From the NCBI RefSeq assembly GCF_029338355.1, contig NZ_CP119802.1:186001-250000 (forward strand): 64,000 nt of DNA. Reading direction: 5' to 3'. Position 1 is the stretch's first letter. Each line of letters starts with the position of its first letter. This DNA comes from Halosegnis marinus. GTDB taxonomy: Archaea; Halobacteriota; Halobacteria; Halobacteriales; Haloarculaceae. Below are positions 56,621 to 64,000 of the stretch, in pieces. Both the position numbers and the translations under genes were made by a program. The notes under the pieces are model-generated. The model saw only the letters and a list, made by a program, of their open reading frames with translations, did no database searches and had not been told where the DNA came from.

Positions 56621-57610
56621 CTACCCGTCCCTATAGAGGTAGTCGGAGAACTCCGCCTCGTTGACGCGTAGATACGCTGGCAGTCGCTCGCCGACGTCGA
56701 TGGCGTTGAACCGAAGCCCCTCACCGAACAGGTCCCGACCGTTTGCGATGGCACGCTCTATCCGCTCGCGATCCTTGAACTGCTCCTCGTTCAGTTCGGT
56801 ATGTGAAAACGTCTCTATTTTGTCGATCATGTATTCCACGTCACCGATGTAACTGAAGTGCCATCCTGCGTCGGGGAGGATCGTCACTCTCCGCTGGTTT
56901 CCGACGCTCAACAGGAGTTGTAGGACGAACAGATAGGGTCGTTCGGGGACCCCACCAATGTCCTCCCGGTGTTGGGTGTAGCGGTCCCGGAAGTCCTGGG
57001 GAGACGTGAGGTCACGGTACTTCGACATCACCGGGCCGAGCCAGAGGGAGCCGCCGTCGAGGACGTAGTTGAAGTAGTAGTAGTGAAGGCTCTGAGAGAG
57101 TATCTTGATACCGGAAGTATTCACGCCGCGTTCGACCGCCCGCGGCCTCGGGACCTCGTCGGCGTCTGATATAATCAGCTCGTCTTCCGGAGAGATATTC
57201 GACTTGATCTTTAGCGCCTCGTGAATGGAGTCACGCAGATAATATTCTCTCTCCCACGCGCTCGTCAGGTTCTCGGGATACTCCACAACGTGGTGGATTA
57301 TTCTATCCTCGAAGTCGGCAAACTGCTCACGGTTCTGCTCGAAGTGAAGTTCCTTGTCGTCACCCTGGAAGGTCTCTGTTGCTTCGACGAGGACGAACTT
57401 GTCCACGACGTCGTCGAGTTCGTTAAGTCGGAGCTTCAGCACCTCTACCTCGTTGTAGAAGATGAAGCAGTCGTAGATATCCGTCGAGGGGCCGCGGGCC
57501 TCCCGGAGACGATCGCGGGCGGGGAACAGGTCCGACCGGATGTGTTTCAGTAGCGAGACAGCACCGTCCTCGCGGAGCGTTCGTATCGCGGTGGAGAGTT
57601 TCGAGAGCAT
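56621..57610 (-). CDS. Family-17-like glycosyltransferase
   Basis: A 329-residue soluble protein. DIYDCFIFYNEVEVLKLRLNELDDVVDKFVLVEATETFQGDDKELHFEQNREQF and DELIISDADEVPRPRAV are characteristic of GT17 (the MGAT3 beta-1,4-N-acetylglucosaminyltransferase family). The DADE motif is the likely metal site. AGWHFSYIGDVEYMIDKIETFSHTELN also matches. Archaeal members of this family are annotated in glycan clusters, but activity is unproven. It is on the minus strand between the fcl-like gene and the sulfatase gene, in the low-GC block. Confidence 0.82.
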   Translation of the reverse strand: MLSKLSTAIRTLREDGAVSLLKHIRSDLFPARDRLREARGPSTDIYDCFIFYNEVEVLKLRLNELDDVVDKFVLVEATETFQGDDKELHFEQNREQFADFEDRIIHHVVEYPENLTSAWEREYYLRDSIHEALKIKSNISPEDELIISDADEVPRPRAVERGVNTSGIKILSQSLHYYYFNYVLDGGSLWLGPVMSKYRDLTSPQDFRDRYTQHREDIGGVPERPYLFVLQLLLSVGNQRRVTILPDAGWHFSYIGDVEYMIDKIETFSHTELNEEQFKDRERIERAIANGRDLFGEGLRFNAIDVGERLPAYLRVNEAEFSDYLYRDG

Positions 57611-57708
57611 TCGCTGTCAGTAGCGGGGGCACGGACCGCCAAGAAGCATCCGGCCCGCACACCAGAGCCTCGTCGCGCCGTAAAGAGCCAAGAGGCAGCC
57701 GACCGGGT

Positions 57709-58671
57709 TCATCTGTGCTTCCTGAACCAGCCGATAGTCCGTTCGAGCCCCTCCTCGAAGTCCGTCGTCGCCTCCCACCCGAATCGCTCCTCGGCCCGCG
57801 TCGTATCGAGTTTCCGGCGGGGTTGGCCGTCCGGTTTCGAGGTATCCCACTCGACGGTGCCCTCGAATCCGGTGGCGTCGACGATTGTGTTCACCAGGTC
57901 GTGGATGCTGATCTCCCGCCCACTTCCCAGATTCACGGGATCACTACTGTCGTAGCGTTCGGTCGCGGTCAGGATGCCGTCGGCCGCGTCCTTTACGTAG
58001 AGGAACTCGCGCGTCGGTTCGCCAGTCCCCCAGGCAGTAATCGAGCTGTCACCGCGCTCCTGTGCCTCGATACATTTCCGGATAATCGCGGGGATTACGT
58101 GCGAGGTTTCGAGGTCGAAGTCGTCGCGAGGACCGTACAGGTTCACCGGCATCAGATAGATGCTGTCGAAGCCGTACTGCTGTCGATACGCCCACGACTG
58201 AGTCAGGAGCGCTTTCTTTGCGATACCGTACGGCGCGTTCGTTTCCTCCGGGTACCCGTCAAACAGATCTTCCTCGCTGAAGGGGATCTCGGTGTGGTTC
58301 GGGTACGAGCAGATGGTACCCAGGATGGTGAACTTCTCTACACCGAACCGGCGGGCCTGTTCCATCAGTTCGATTCCCATGATCGCGTTCTCGTAGAAGT
58401 ACTTGCCCGGATTCCGTCGATTAGCCCCGATGCCACCTACGGTCGCCGCGAGGTGGACGACGACGTCGGGTTTACACGCCGCAAGCGCCTCGTGTATCTC
58501 CTCCTTCTCGCGGAGATCGTACTCGTCGCTCGTCGGGGCAGAGATATCAACTGTATCGCTTCGCCGTTCCAGTTCGTCCACGAGGTGGCTCCCTAGGAAC
58601 CCTGTTCCGCCGGTTACCAGGACCGACTTGTCGTCCCAGAAGTCAGCCGTCTCACGATGCCAGTCTGTCAT
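57709..58671 (-). CDS. GDP-L-fucose synthase-like NAD(P)-dependent epimerase/reductase
   Basis: A 320-residue SDR enzyme. The Rossmann motif is [21 protein letters not shown] (about 17-37). [37 protein letters not shown] and [22 protein letters not shown] carry the family residues, with the YxxxK pair. [25 protein letters not shown] is a GDP-fucose synthase signature. Such enzymes epimerise and reduce GDP-4-keto-6-deoxymannose. The upstream gene is a GDP-mannose dehydratase-like enzyme (overlap ATGA), so together they would make a GDP-6-deoxyhexose for the N-glycan. Confidence 0.82.
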   Translation of the reverse strand: MTDWHRETADFWDDKSVLVTGGTGFLGSHLVDELERRSDTVDISAPTSDEYDLREKEEIHEALAACKPDVVVHLAATVGGIGANRRNPGKYFYENAIMGIELMEQARRFGVEKFTILGTICSYPNHTEIPFSEEDLFDGYPEETNAPYGIAKKALLTQSWAYRQQYGFDSIYLMPVNLYGPRDDFDLETSHVIPAIIRKCIEAQERGDSSITAWGTGEPTREFLYVKDAADGILTATERYDSSDPVNLGSGREISIHDLVNTIVDATGFEGTVEWDTSKPDGQPRRKLDTTRAEERFGWEATTDFEEGLERTIGWFRKHR

Positions 58672-59729
58672 CGCCAGTCCACGCGGCCGTACCAGGCGTC
58701 GGTGTTGTTCGCGTACCAGTCGATCGTACGCTGGATGCCCTCTTCCCATGACACCTGCGGTTCCCAGCCGGTCTCCTCGTTGAGTTTCTCGTAGCCGACG
58801 AGCAGTTCCTCGACATCGCTATCGCCGGGACGGTACCGTCCCTCGTCCTGGACAATCTCGGGTCGTTCCCAGTAGCCGTGGTCCGTGCCGACGTCGAGAA
58901 TCAGATTCGTCCAGTCGCGCATCGAGATGTTCTCGCCGTAACCGTAGACGTACTGTTCGCCCGAGGAGCCCGCGAGGGCCACGTGGAGGTGGCCGCGAAC
59001 CCCGTCCTGTACGTAACAGAGGTCGCGCTTCGGCTCGAGATTCCCGAGTTCGACGATTTCGCGTTCCAGCGCCTGAGTGATGATTGTCCCGGTGATGTAT
59101 CGCGGGTTCTGCCGCGGACCATAGTTGTTGAACATCCGGGTAGTAACCGTCGGCAATCCGTACGCGTCGTGATAGTTCATCGTGAGGAAGTCGGCCGCCA
59201 ACTTCGACGTGGCGTACACGCTGGTCGGGTTCACAGGCGACCGCTCGCTAAGCAGGACACGGCCGTCTTCTCCACGGTCGTGTTTGTCCGTCATCTCCTC
59301 CTTCACGTTACCGTACTCCTCACTAGTGCCGGCGGTATCGACCTTCGTGACGTCGAGGTCCAAGTCCACGATGGACTGGAGCAGGTTGAGGGTCCCATTG
59401 ACATTCGTGTCGACTGTCTCGTACGGTCGGTCCCACGACTCGCCGACGTGGGCTTGGGCGGCGAGATGGAAGACGATGATACCACTGTGGTCCCGGAGCG
59501 ACGCGAGCGCCTCCCTGACGGAGTGTTGGTCCCGGAGGTCCCCGCGGTGTACCGTCAGGCTGTCCGTGAGGTGGCGGATGTTGTTCAGTTCGCCGCTAGA
59601 GGTCGCACGAACGAACACATGTACGTCCGCGCCGAGGTCGACAAGTCGCTCGGTCAGGTGTGAGCCGACGAAGCCATCGGCGCCAGTCACGAAGACGGGA
59701 CGGTCCGCGAGGGCGGTGTTCAGGTCCAT
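58668..59729 (-). CDS. GDP-mannose 4,6-dehydratase-like NAD-dependent sugar epimerase/dehydratase
   Basis: A 353-residue SDR enzyme. [40 protein letters not shown] (about 12-51) binds NAD(P). [33 protein letters not shown] and [11 protein letters not shown] hold the catalytic Thr/Glu region, with [11 protein letters not shown] giving Tyr and Lys. [48 protein letters not shown] resembles GDP-mannose dehydratase. It overlaps the downstream fcl-like gene by 4 nt. The NDP-sugar base cannot be proven from sequence; gmd is the best reading in this context. Confidence 0.8.
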   Translation of the reverse strand: MDLNTALADRPVFVTGADGFVGSHLTERLVDLGADVHVFVRATSSGELNNIRHLTDSLTVHRGDLRDQHSVREALASLRDHSGIIVFHLAAQAHVGESWDRPYETVDTNVNGTLNLLQSIVDLDLDVTKVDTAGTSEEYGNVKEEMTDKHDRGEDGRVLLSERSPVNPTSVYATSKLAADFLTMNYHDAYGLPTVTTRMFNNYGPRQNPRYITGTIITQALEREIVELGNLEPKRDLCYVQDGVRGHLHVALAGSSGEQYVYGYGENISMRDWTNLILDVGTDHGYWERPEIVQDEGRYRPGDSDVEELLVGYEKLNEETGWEPQVSWEEGIQRTIDWYANNTDAWYGRVDWR

Positions 59730-59835
59730 CTTGTTATGTATAGAGGACGTGTTTTCTCGGTAATGTAGCTTCCTTTCTCACGGCGAGAACAGGGGATTAT
59801 TAACCCAACACCGGGAGTGTTCGGCATCGCGCGAC

Positions 59836-61374
59836 ATGGTTAGCATCGACGACTCGGTACGAAAACTGTTCAAGGGCGGAGGGATACTGCTCTTCGGGCT
59901 CCTCCTTCAGTTGGGTATCTCGTTCGTCGGAAAGCTCATCGTCGCCAGAGAGCTTAGCGTGGCGGATTTCGGCGGCGTCGTTCTCGGTACGACGGTGGCT
60001 ATGATCGCCGCGACAGCCGCACAGCTCGGGCTTCACGAAGGAGTCGCCAGATATCTCCCCCGCTTCGATACGGCGGCCGAGAAGCGCGGGGTCGTGCTGT
60101 CCGCGGCGTCGCTCGCGGTTCCCATAAGCGTCGTCTTCGGCGTGGCGCTGTACCTCATCTCCCCCACCCTTTCGCGAGTCGCGTTCGACAGCCCGGAAGT
60201 CGCTCCGGTCTTTCGCGTGTTCTCGTTCGTCGTGCCGCTGATGGTAACACATCAGCTCATCATCGGAGTGGTCCAAGGACAACAACGAACGACCCCCAAA
60301 GTACTGATAGAGAACACGGCAAAGCCGGTCGCACGTATCGCCGCGATCGGTATTGTCGTGGCGGTCGGAGCGACGGGACTTCGCATCTCGCTCGCGTACC
60401 TGTTCGGATGGGTCGTCCCCGTGCTGTTCGGACTCGGATATCTGTACGTCTACACGAACGTTCCCGACCGGACAGTCGGGGCAGTATTTCGCCACCGTGA
60501 GCTCCTCTCGTTTTCGATGCCGCTCGTCCTTTCGGGCGTTCTAACGATCGTTTTCAATGACATAGACACGCTGTTGCTTGGGTACTTCAGCGGGGGAACG
60601 GAACAGGTCGCGCTGTACAACGCGGTGTATCCGCTCGCGACGCTCCTGAACACGGCGACAACTGCGTTCGCATTCGTATTTATGCCAGTTCTGTCGGAGA
60701 TACATGCCGACGGTCGCGAGAACGAGATGGAGCGGATGTACCAGGTCGTCACCAAGTGGGTGTTCACCGCGACTCTCCCAGTGTTTCTCGTGATTTCGCT
60801 GTTTCCGGCACGGCTCATCGCGCTGACGTTCGGTGCGAAGTATACGGCCGGGGCAACCACGTTGCAGGTGCTCGCTATCGGCTTTTTCGTCCACACCGTC
60901 GCGGGATTGAACCGTGAGACAGCTGCGTCAATCGGCAGATCTAAGATGCTCCTGTACGCCGACGCCGGCGCGGCGATATTTAATATGGCGCTTAATATCG
61001 CACTGATACCCCGGTACGGTCCGCTAGGTGCAGGTGTCGCAACCGCGGCGACGTACGTCGTTCTGAACCTTGTCCTCTCGGGACAGCTGTACCGCGAAGT
61101 GGGTATCGTCCCCGTGACCAACGCGATGATTCGACCTGGAGTTGCGGGCGTTGCGACGTTTCTAATGGTCTACTTCGTCGCGGGGTGGCTGGCCGCTCCG
61201 GAGCCAGCCACGCTCGTAGCCGCATTCTTGGTCTTCGCCCTGCTCTATGCGATCTCCATTCTGCGGTTCGGAGGTATCGAGTCCGAGGAGGTGATGCTCG
61301 TGAATAGTATAGAGGAACGGTTCGGCATCGATCTGGAGCCGATAAAAAGGATCGGCCGACGGCTGATGCCCTAG
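59836..61374 (+). CDS. Polysaccharide/lipid-linked oligosaccharide flippase (MOP family, AglR-like)
   Basis: A 512-residue membrane protein with about fourteen hydrophobic segments. KLFKGGGILLFGLLLQLGISFVGKLIVARELSVADFGGVVLGTTVAMIAATAAQLGL is the typical MOP/Wzx N-terminus. It has LVLSGVLTIVFNDIDTLLLGYFSGGTEQVALYNAVYPLATLL and AGATTLQVLAIGFFVHTVAG further on. The likely role is moving the dolichyl-linked glycan across the membrane before AglB acts. A TATA-like TTATTAAC lies about 35-42 nt upstream. It diverges from the gmd-like gene. Confidence 0.9.
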   Translation: MVSIDDSVRKLFKGGGILLFGLLLQLGISFVGKLIVARELSVADFGGVVLGTTVAMIAATAAQLGLHEGVARYLPRFDTAAEKRGVVLSAASLAVPISVVFGVALYLISPTLSRVAFDSPEVAPVFRVFSFVVPLMVTHQLIIGVVQGQQRTTPKVLIENTAKPVARIAAIGIVVAVGATGLRISLAYLFGWVVPVLFGLGYLYVYTNVPDRTVGAVFRHRELLSFSMPLVLSGVLTIVFNDIDTLLLGYFSGGTEQVALYNAVYPLATLLNTATTAFAFVFMPVLSEIHADGRENEMERMYQVVTKWVFTATLPVFLVISLFPARLIALTFGAKYTAGATTLQVLAIGFFVHTVAGLNRETAASIGRSKMLLYADAGAAIFNMALNIALIPRYGPLGAGVATAATYVVLNLVLSGQLYREVGIVPVTNAMIRPGVAGVATFLMVYFVAGWLAAPEPATLVAAFLVFALLYAISILRFGGIESEEVMLVNSIEERFGIDLEPIKRIGRRLMP

Positions 61375-61450
61375 CGCGATCGTAGCTAAGCGTCGAGGCG
61401 TGTGTCGAGTACTTTTAGCGAACCCGGGTCGTCGCGATTAGGGGTTCAGG

Positions 61451-61912
61451 CTACGACCAGTCGGGGAGGATTTCCGAAGCGTCGAGGTATGTGCGGAGGT
61501 AATGGTGGAGGGGGGTTGGAGGGTCGACGAATGCTCGGAGATTCTCGTGTTGGTCGTCGGGCTGCAGGCGACCACCGGTAGCGGCGACGACGAAGCCGTT
61601 CGCCAAGTAGTGTTTGCCGTTCACCCCGGAGACGTCGGCAGTATCGTAGATGTGTTCGAACGAACCCAGCGACTCGATTATCTCCACGTCGAGACCCAAC
61701 TCCTCATCTGCGATGCGGTGTACCGCCTCGGTTCGGGTCTCGAACTTCTCGACACGACCGCCGGGGGGGAAGTAGTAGCCCCTTGCGGGCTCGTTCGTAC
61801 GCTTTCCGAGGAGGAGACCATCGTCCGTAGTGACGAGTAGGTCGACTGAGACGATAGGAACGTTCGCAACGACGGTTCGCCACTGGCGAAGGGGAATCGG
61901 GTCGGTCGGCAT
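61451..61912 (-). CDS. GDP-mannose mannosyl hydrolase-type Nudix enzyme
   Basis: A 153-residue Nudix protein. The Nudix box is at residues 51-73 (starting GGRVEKFETR, ending IADEELG). In place of the canonical R-E pair it has R66-I67, i.e. the usual Glu is absent. This is the substitution characteristic of GDP-mannose mannosyl hydrolase (Gmm/WcaH). VPIVSVDLLVTTDDGLLLGKRTNEPARGYYFPP precedes it. It would trim GDP-mannose or GDP-6-deoxyhexose pools. It is close to the gmd/fcl-like pair. It ends convergent with the flippase. Confidence 0.84.
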   Translation of the reverse strand: MPTDPIPLRQWRTVVANVPIVSVDLLVTTDDGLLLGKRTNEPARGYYFPPGGRVEKFETRTEAVHRIADEELGLDVEIIESLGSFEHIYDTADVSGVNGKHYLANGFVVAATGGRLQPDDQHENLRAFVDPPTPLHHYLRTYLDASEILPDWS

Positions 61913-61937
61913 ATATCTTTGATTGGGACCCGCGGGC

Positions 61938-62795
61938 TTAACGGCCCGGTCGGTCGTCGCCGCGGCTGCCGATGCTCTCGTGGTCCCACACCAGCTCGAA
62001 GTACCGCTTGAACCCCGCGACGAACGAGCCGTTCTCGGTGAGCGCGGCCTGTCGCATGTGGTTCGGCACGTCCGGTTCCTCCACGAGGAAGAGCGCCTCG
62101 CCGCCATCGTAGTCCATGCTGGGGTCGACGAAGGTGCCGCGCCACGGGAGCGGACCGGTGGCGAAGCGGAAGTCGATGGCCGGCAGGTCCGTGCGGATGG
62201 TGTCCACTACGTCCGCCTGCACGCGCCGCTCCGCGTCGTCGAGCAGGTCCGGGTGGTAGAACAGCGCGTGGACGGCGACCCCGCGGTCGATGGCGTCCTC
62301 GATGGCCGGGCGGACGGCGTCGAGGTACTCGAAGCTCTTCGTGAGGACGTAGGCCTCGCGCTCGGCCTCGTGGTAGAGCCGCCGGGTCTCCGACTCCGAG
62401 GGGTCCCCCACGTCCACGACGTAGAACAGCTCCTCGGCGGGCGTCACGCCGCCGGCGGCGCTCGCGAAGGCGGGTTCGAACCGCGAGAGGAAGGCGTCGC
62501 GCTCCTCGTCGACGGCGCGCTCGAACGACTCGTACTCCTGGCGCTTGTTCTCCTTCGCGCGGGCGAGCACCGTCTCGGGGTCGTGGGGCTGGTACTCCTT
62601 CGGGCGGCCGGGAATCACCTTCAGGTAGCCGTCGTCGGCCAGCGAGTCGAGCACGCCGTAGATGCGGGCCTTCGGGATGCCGGTCGCCTCCGCGAGGTTG
62701 GGGGCCGTCGTCCGGCCGACGCGGAGCAGTTCGGCGAGCGCCGTCGCCTCGTACTCCGTCAGCCCCAGCGTCTCGAACAGCCCCACGTCGCTCAT
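61938..62795 (-). CDS. TrmB-family transcriptional regulator
   Basis: A 285-residue regulator. The N-terminal winged helix is FETLGLTEYEATALAELLRVGRTTAPNLAEATGIPKARIYGVLDSLADDGYLKVIPGRPKEYQPHDP (about 7-72), typical TrmB. A coiled-coil linker (ENKRQEYESFERAVDEERDAFL) follows. The C-terminal domain (about 115-280) resembles a PLD-like effector domain rather than the sugar-binding TrmB_C. The ATG at 62793-62795 is the start. It diverges from the small CGC protein and aglJ, with a palindromic operator between them. It may control the glycosylation unit. Confidence 0.86.
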   Translation of the reverse strand: MSDVGLFETLGLTEYEATALAELLRVGRTTAPNLAEATGIPKARIYGVLDSLADDGYLKVIPGRPKEYQPHDPETVLARAKENKRQEYESFERAVDEERDAFLSRFEPAFASAAGGVTPAEELFYVVDVGDPSESETRRLYHEAEREAYVLTKSFEYLDAVRPAIEDAIDRGVAVHALFYHPDLLDDAERRVQADVVDTIRTDLPAIDFRFATGPLPWRGTFVDPSMDYDGGEALFLVEEPDVPNHMRQAALTENGSFVAGFKRYFELVWDHESIGSRGDDRPGR

Positions 62796-62817
62796 ACCCC
62801 CGCTGGCTCCCGGCGAC

Positions 62818-62826
62818 GCATAAGTG
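62818..62826 (-). promoter_or_regulatory. TATA-like element for the TrmB-family regulator
   Basis: GCATAAGTG on the plus strand gives CACTTATGC on the minus strand, 23-31 nt before the ATG at 62795. This is leaderless spacing. Confidence 0.5.
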
Positions 62827-62843
62827 GCCGGGGAACCGTCCCC

Positions 62844-62863
62844 GGAAGGTATTTGTTCCTTCC
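62844..62863. promoter_or_regulatory. Inverted repeat GGAAGG-N8-CCTTCC
   Basis: Six-base arms at 62844-62849 and 62858-62863 with an 8-nt AT-rich spacer (TATTTGTT). It ends 27 nt before the ATG at 62891, just before the TATA-like CAAATAG. It may be a second regulatory site for the same or another factor. Confidence 0.5.
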
Positions 62864-62868
62864 AAATA

Positions 62869-62889
62869 GTTACTCGTATACCGAGTAAC
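62869..62889. promoter_or_regulatory. TrmB-type palindromic operator
   Basis: GTTACTCG (62869-62876) and CGAGTAAC (62882-62889) are perfect 8-bp arms around TATAC. Within it, TACT-N8-GAGTA matches the consensus I recall for the Halobacterium TrmB regulator (TACT-N7/8-GAGTA). It ends 1 nt before the ATG at 62891, so a bound protein would cover the transcription start. The divergent gene encodes a TrmB-family protein. Confidence 0.7.
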
Positions 62890-62890
62890 C

Positions 62891-63052
62891 ATGTCCGACA
62901 CGCCCTCCGAGACGACGCCCGACGCGCCCGCTCCCGACGAGCAAGCCGAGTCCGACGACGGGGAGGCCCTCGACGCCCACCTCGCCGACCTCGACGACGG
63001 CTGCGGCTGCGTCGAGGTGTGGAAACACACGAGCGAGTCGCGCGACGAGTAA
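62891..63052 (+). CDS. Small acidic CGC-motif protein, function unknown
   Basis: A 53-residue protein: MSDTPSETTPDAPAPDEQAE, a disordered acidic front, then LDAHLADLDDGCGCVEVWKH and TSESRDE. The CGC pair (Cys38, Cys40) followed by VEVW is the only motif; such short proteins occur in haloarchaea without known function. It begins 1 nt after a palindromic operator and 46 nt before aglJ, probably in the same transcript. Confidence 0.7.
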   Translation: MSDTPSETTPDAPAPDEQAESDDGEALDAHLADLDDGCGCVEVWKHTSESRDE

Positions 63053-63098
63053 CGGGCTGTCGGAACCTTTTCACCGGCGGGCGGCGCACCGTCCGACG

Positions 63099-64000
63099 AT
63101 GGACCGCGCCGACGTCTGCGTGCTGTTGCCGACGATGAACGAGGAGCGGACGGTCGGCGACGTGGTGCGGGACTTCCGCGACCACGGCTTCGAGCGCGTC
63201 CTCGTCGTCGACGGCGGCTCGACGGACGGGACGCGGGAGCTCGCGCGCGAGGCGGGCGCCCGCGTGGTCGAACAGCGCGGCACGGGGAAGGGACAGGCCG
63301 TCCGGCAGGCGGTCGCCGAGGAGATAGACGCCCCCGTCGTATTGATGGCCGACGCCGACGGCACCTACCGGGCCGCCGACGCCGGGCGAATGGTCGCGCC
63401 CATAGCCGAGGGGCGCGCGGACCACGTCATCGGCGACCGGTTCGCCGACATGGAGGACGGGGCGATGACCCGGCTCAACGGCGTCGGGAACCGCCTCACG
63501 AACGGCGCCTTCCGGCTCATCCACGGCCGGGACTTCGCGGACATCCTCTCGGGCTACCGGGCGTTCACCCGCGAGTCGTTCGACCGCTACTCGCTGTCGG
63601 CCGACGGCTTCGGCATCGAGACGGAGCTGGCCGTCGAAGCGGTGAAACACGGGACGCACGTCGAGGTCGTCCCCGTCACCTACGGGGCGCGTCCGGACGA
63701 GTCCGAGACGAACCTCCACCCCGTGAAGGACGGCGCGCGCATCTTCCTCACGCTGTACCGGCTGGCGAAGACGAACAACCCCCTGTTCTACTTCGGGAGC
63801 GTCGGCGTCGCCTCGTTGTTCGCGGGGCTCGCCGTCGCCGGCTACGTCGCCTACGAGTGGTTCGTGGTCGAGCCGCCCGTCTCGCACGAGGCGCTCGCCG
63901 TCGTCGCGGCCGCCGGCATCATCCTCGGGGTTCAGCTGGTGATGTTCGGCGTGCTCTCGGACATCGTGGTCGCGGTGAACCGCGAACAGACCCGCCGGCT
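63099..64000 (+). CDS. aglJ: Dolichol-phosphate glycosyltransferase AglJ (3' end outside window)
   Basis: The first 300 residues of a GT2 enzyme that adds the first sugar to dolichol phosphate in haloarchaeal N-glycosylation. VCVLLPTMNEERTVGDVVRDFRDHGFERVLVVDGGSTDGTRELAREAGARVVEQRGTGKGQAVRQAV and VVLMADADGTYRAADA with the DAD metal motif (85-87) match AglJ. ILSGYRAFTRESFDRYSLSADGFGIETELAVEAVKHG is also diagnostic. Two hydrophobic segments begin after residue 230. The ATG at 63099 is the start. The downstream end is cut by the window edge. Confidence 0.93.
   Translation, partial: MDRADVCVLLPTMNEERTVGDVVRDFRDHGFERVLVVDGGSTDGTRELAREAGARVVEQRGTGKGQAVRQAVAEEIDAPVVLMADADGTYRAADAGRMVAPIAEGRADHVIGDRFADMEDGAMTRLNGVGNRLTNGAFRLIHGRDFADILSGYRAFTRESFDRYSLSADGFGIETELAVEAVKHGTHVEVVPVTYGARPDESETNLHPVKDGARIFLTLYRLAKTNNPLFYFGSVGVASLFAGLAVAGYVAYEWFVVEPPVSHEALAVVAAAGIILGVQLVMFGVLSDIVVAVNREQTRR

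Noticed and set aside
53200-61912. The low-GC block as a provirus or integrative element
   Set aside because: No integrase, transposase, attachment repeat or tRNA target was seen; all genes fit glycan synthesis.
62460-62500. GGTTCGAACC, resembling a tRNA T-arm
   Set aside because: It lies inside the TrmB-family coding sequence, and no acceptor, D or anticodon stems can be built around it.

Overview
The window is chromosomal DNA from a halophilic archaeon (class Halobacteria). It is GC-rich, its predicted proteins are acidic, and it carries many family signatures typical of haloarchaea: an archaeal RFC large subunit, PriS, GINS, ribosomal protein S17e, archaeal HMG-CoA synthase, HalX response regulators, a HEWD protein, DUF2150, DUF6149, and AglB/AglJ N-glycosylation enzymes. 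Most genes begin a few bases after the expected transcription start, with a TATA-like element about 25-30 nt before the start codon. This matches the leaderless transcripts usual in this group. I saw no rRNA, tRNA, CRISPR array, insertion sequence or integrase.

Layout. 1-6.1 kb: end of rfcL, two GNAT acetyltransferases, a small membrane protein, two tandem YdjM-like membrane hydrolases, a COG1709-type regulator and HMG-CoA synthase (mevalonate/isoprenoid lipid supply). 6.1-8.7 kb: two translationally coupled proteins with type IV pilin-like N-termini, one with a Thr-Pro linker. 8.8-14.8 kb: DUF2150, two FAD oxidoreductases, DUF6149, then the replication pair priS-GINS. 14.8-19.1 kb: a compact run of three exported proteins (PKD/dockerin-like, lipoprotein, CAP domain). 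19.1-25.1 kb: hisD, a predicted manganese exporter with a DtxR-family regulator and DtxR-like operators, an ArsR-type membrane regulator and a secreted beta-helix protein. 25.4-35.8 kb: a DCC thiol oxidoreductase, a geranylgeranyl-reductase-family flavoprotein, a membrane mannosyltransferase-like protein, crotonase, 2-hydroxyacid dehydrogenase, a VOC protein, membrane proteins, aspartate-semialdehyde dehydrogenase, and a MATE exporter with its TetR regulator and a perfect 20-bp palindrome.

35.9-41.5 kb: a tight run containing cofD (coenzyme F420), a Dus-like protein, a CitG-like protein and DUF447, with S17e just downstream, followed by a site-2 protease-like protein and a TraB protein. 41.6-43.8 kb: two HalX response regulators facing a histidine kinase with degenerate ATP-binding motifs. 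43.9-49.3 kb: housekeeping and stress genes (thioesterase, PfkB kinase, two UspA proteins, methyltransferase, gamma carbonic anhydrase, small zinc proteins).

49.3-64 kb: a protein N-glycosylation (agl) locus. It starts with a DUF368 polyprenyl-phosphate translocase next to the oligosaccharyltransferase AglB and ends with the dolichol-phosphate glycosyltransferase AglJ (cut by the window edge). Between them lies a visibly lower-GC variable block with two family-2 glycosyltransferases, a sulfatase-superfamily protein, a GT17-like glycosyltransferase, a GDP-mannose dehydratase/GDP-fucose-synthase-like pair, a flippase and a GDP-mannose hydrolase-type Nudix enzyme. Together these suggest a 6-deoxyhexose-containing, possibly sulfated or otherwise decorated, N-glycan. 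A TrmB-family regulator and a palindromic operator sit directly before the aglJ transcription unit.

The points I think most merit follow-up are: two separate 12-codon leader ORFs that overlap GTG start codons (20529 and 42188), each with its promoter placed for the leader rather than the gene; the cofD/CitG/DUF447 cluster; the TrmB-type operator before aglJ; the secreted three-gene unit; and the degenerate kinase with twin HalX regulators.
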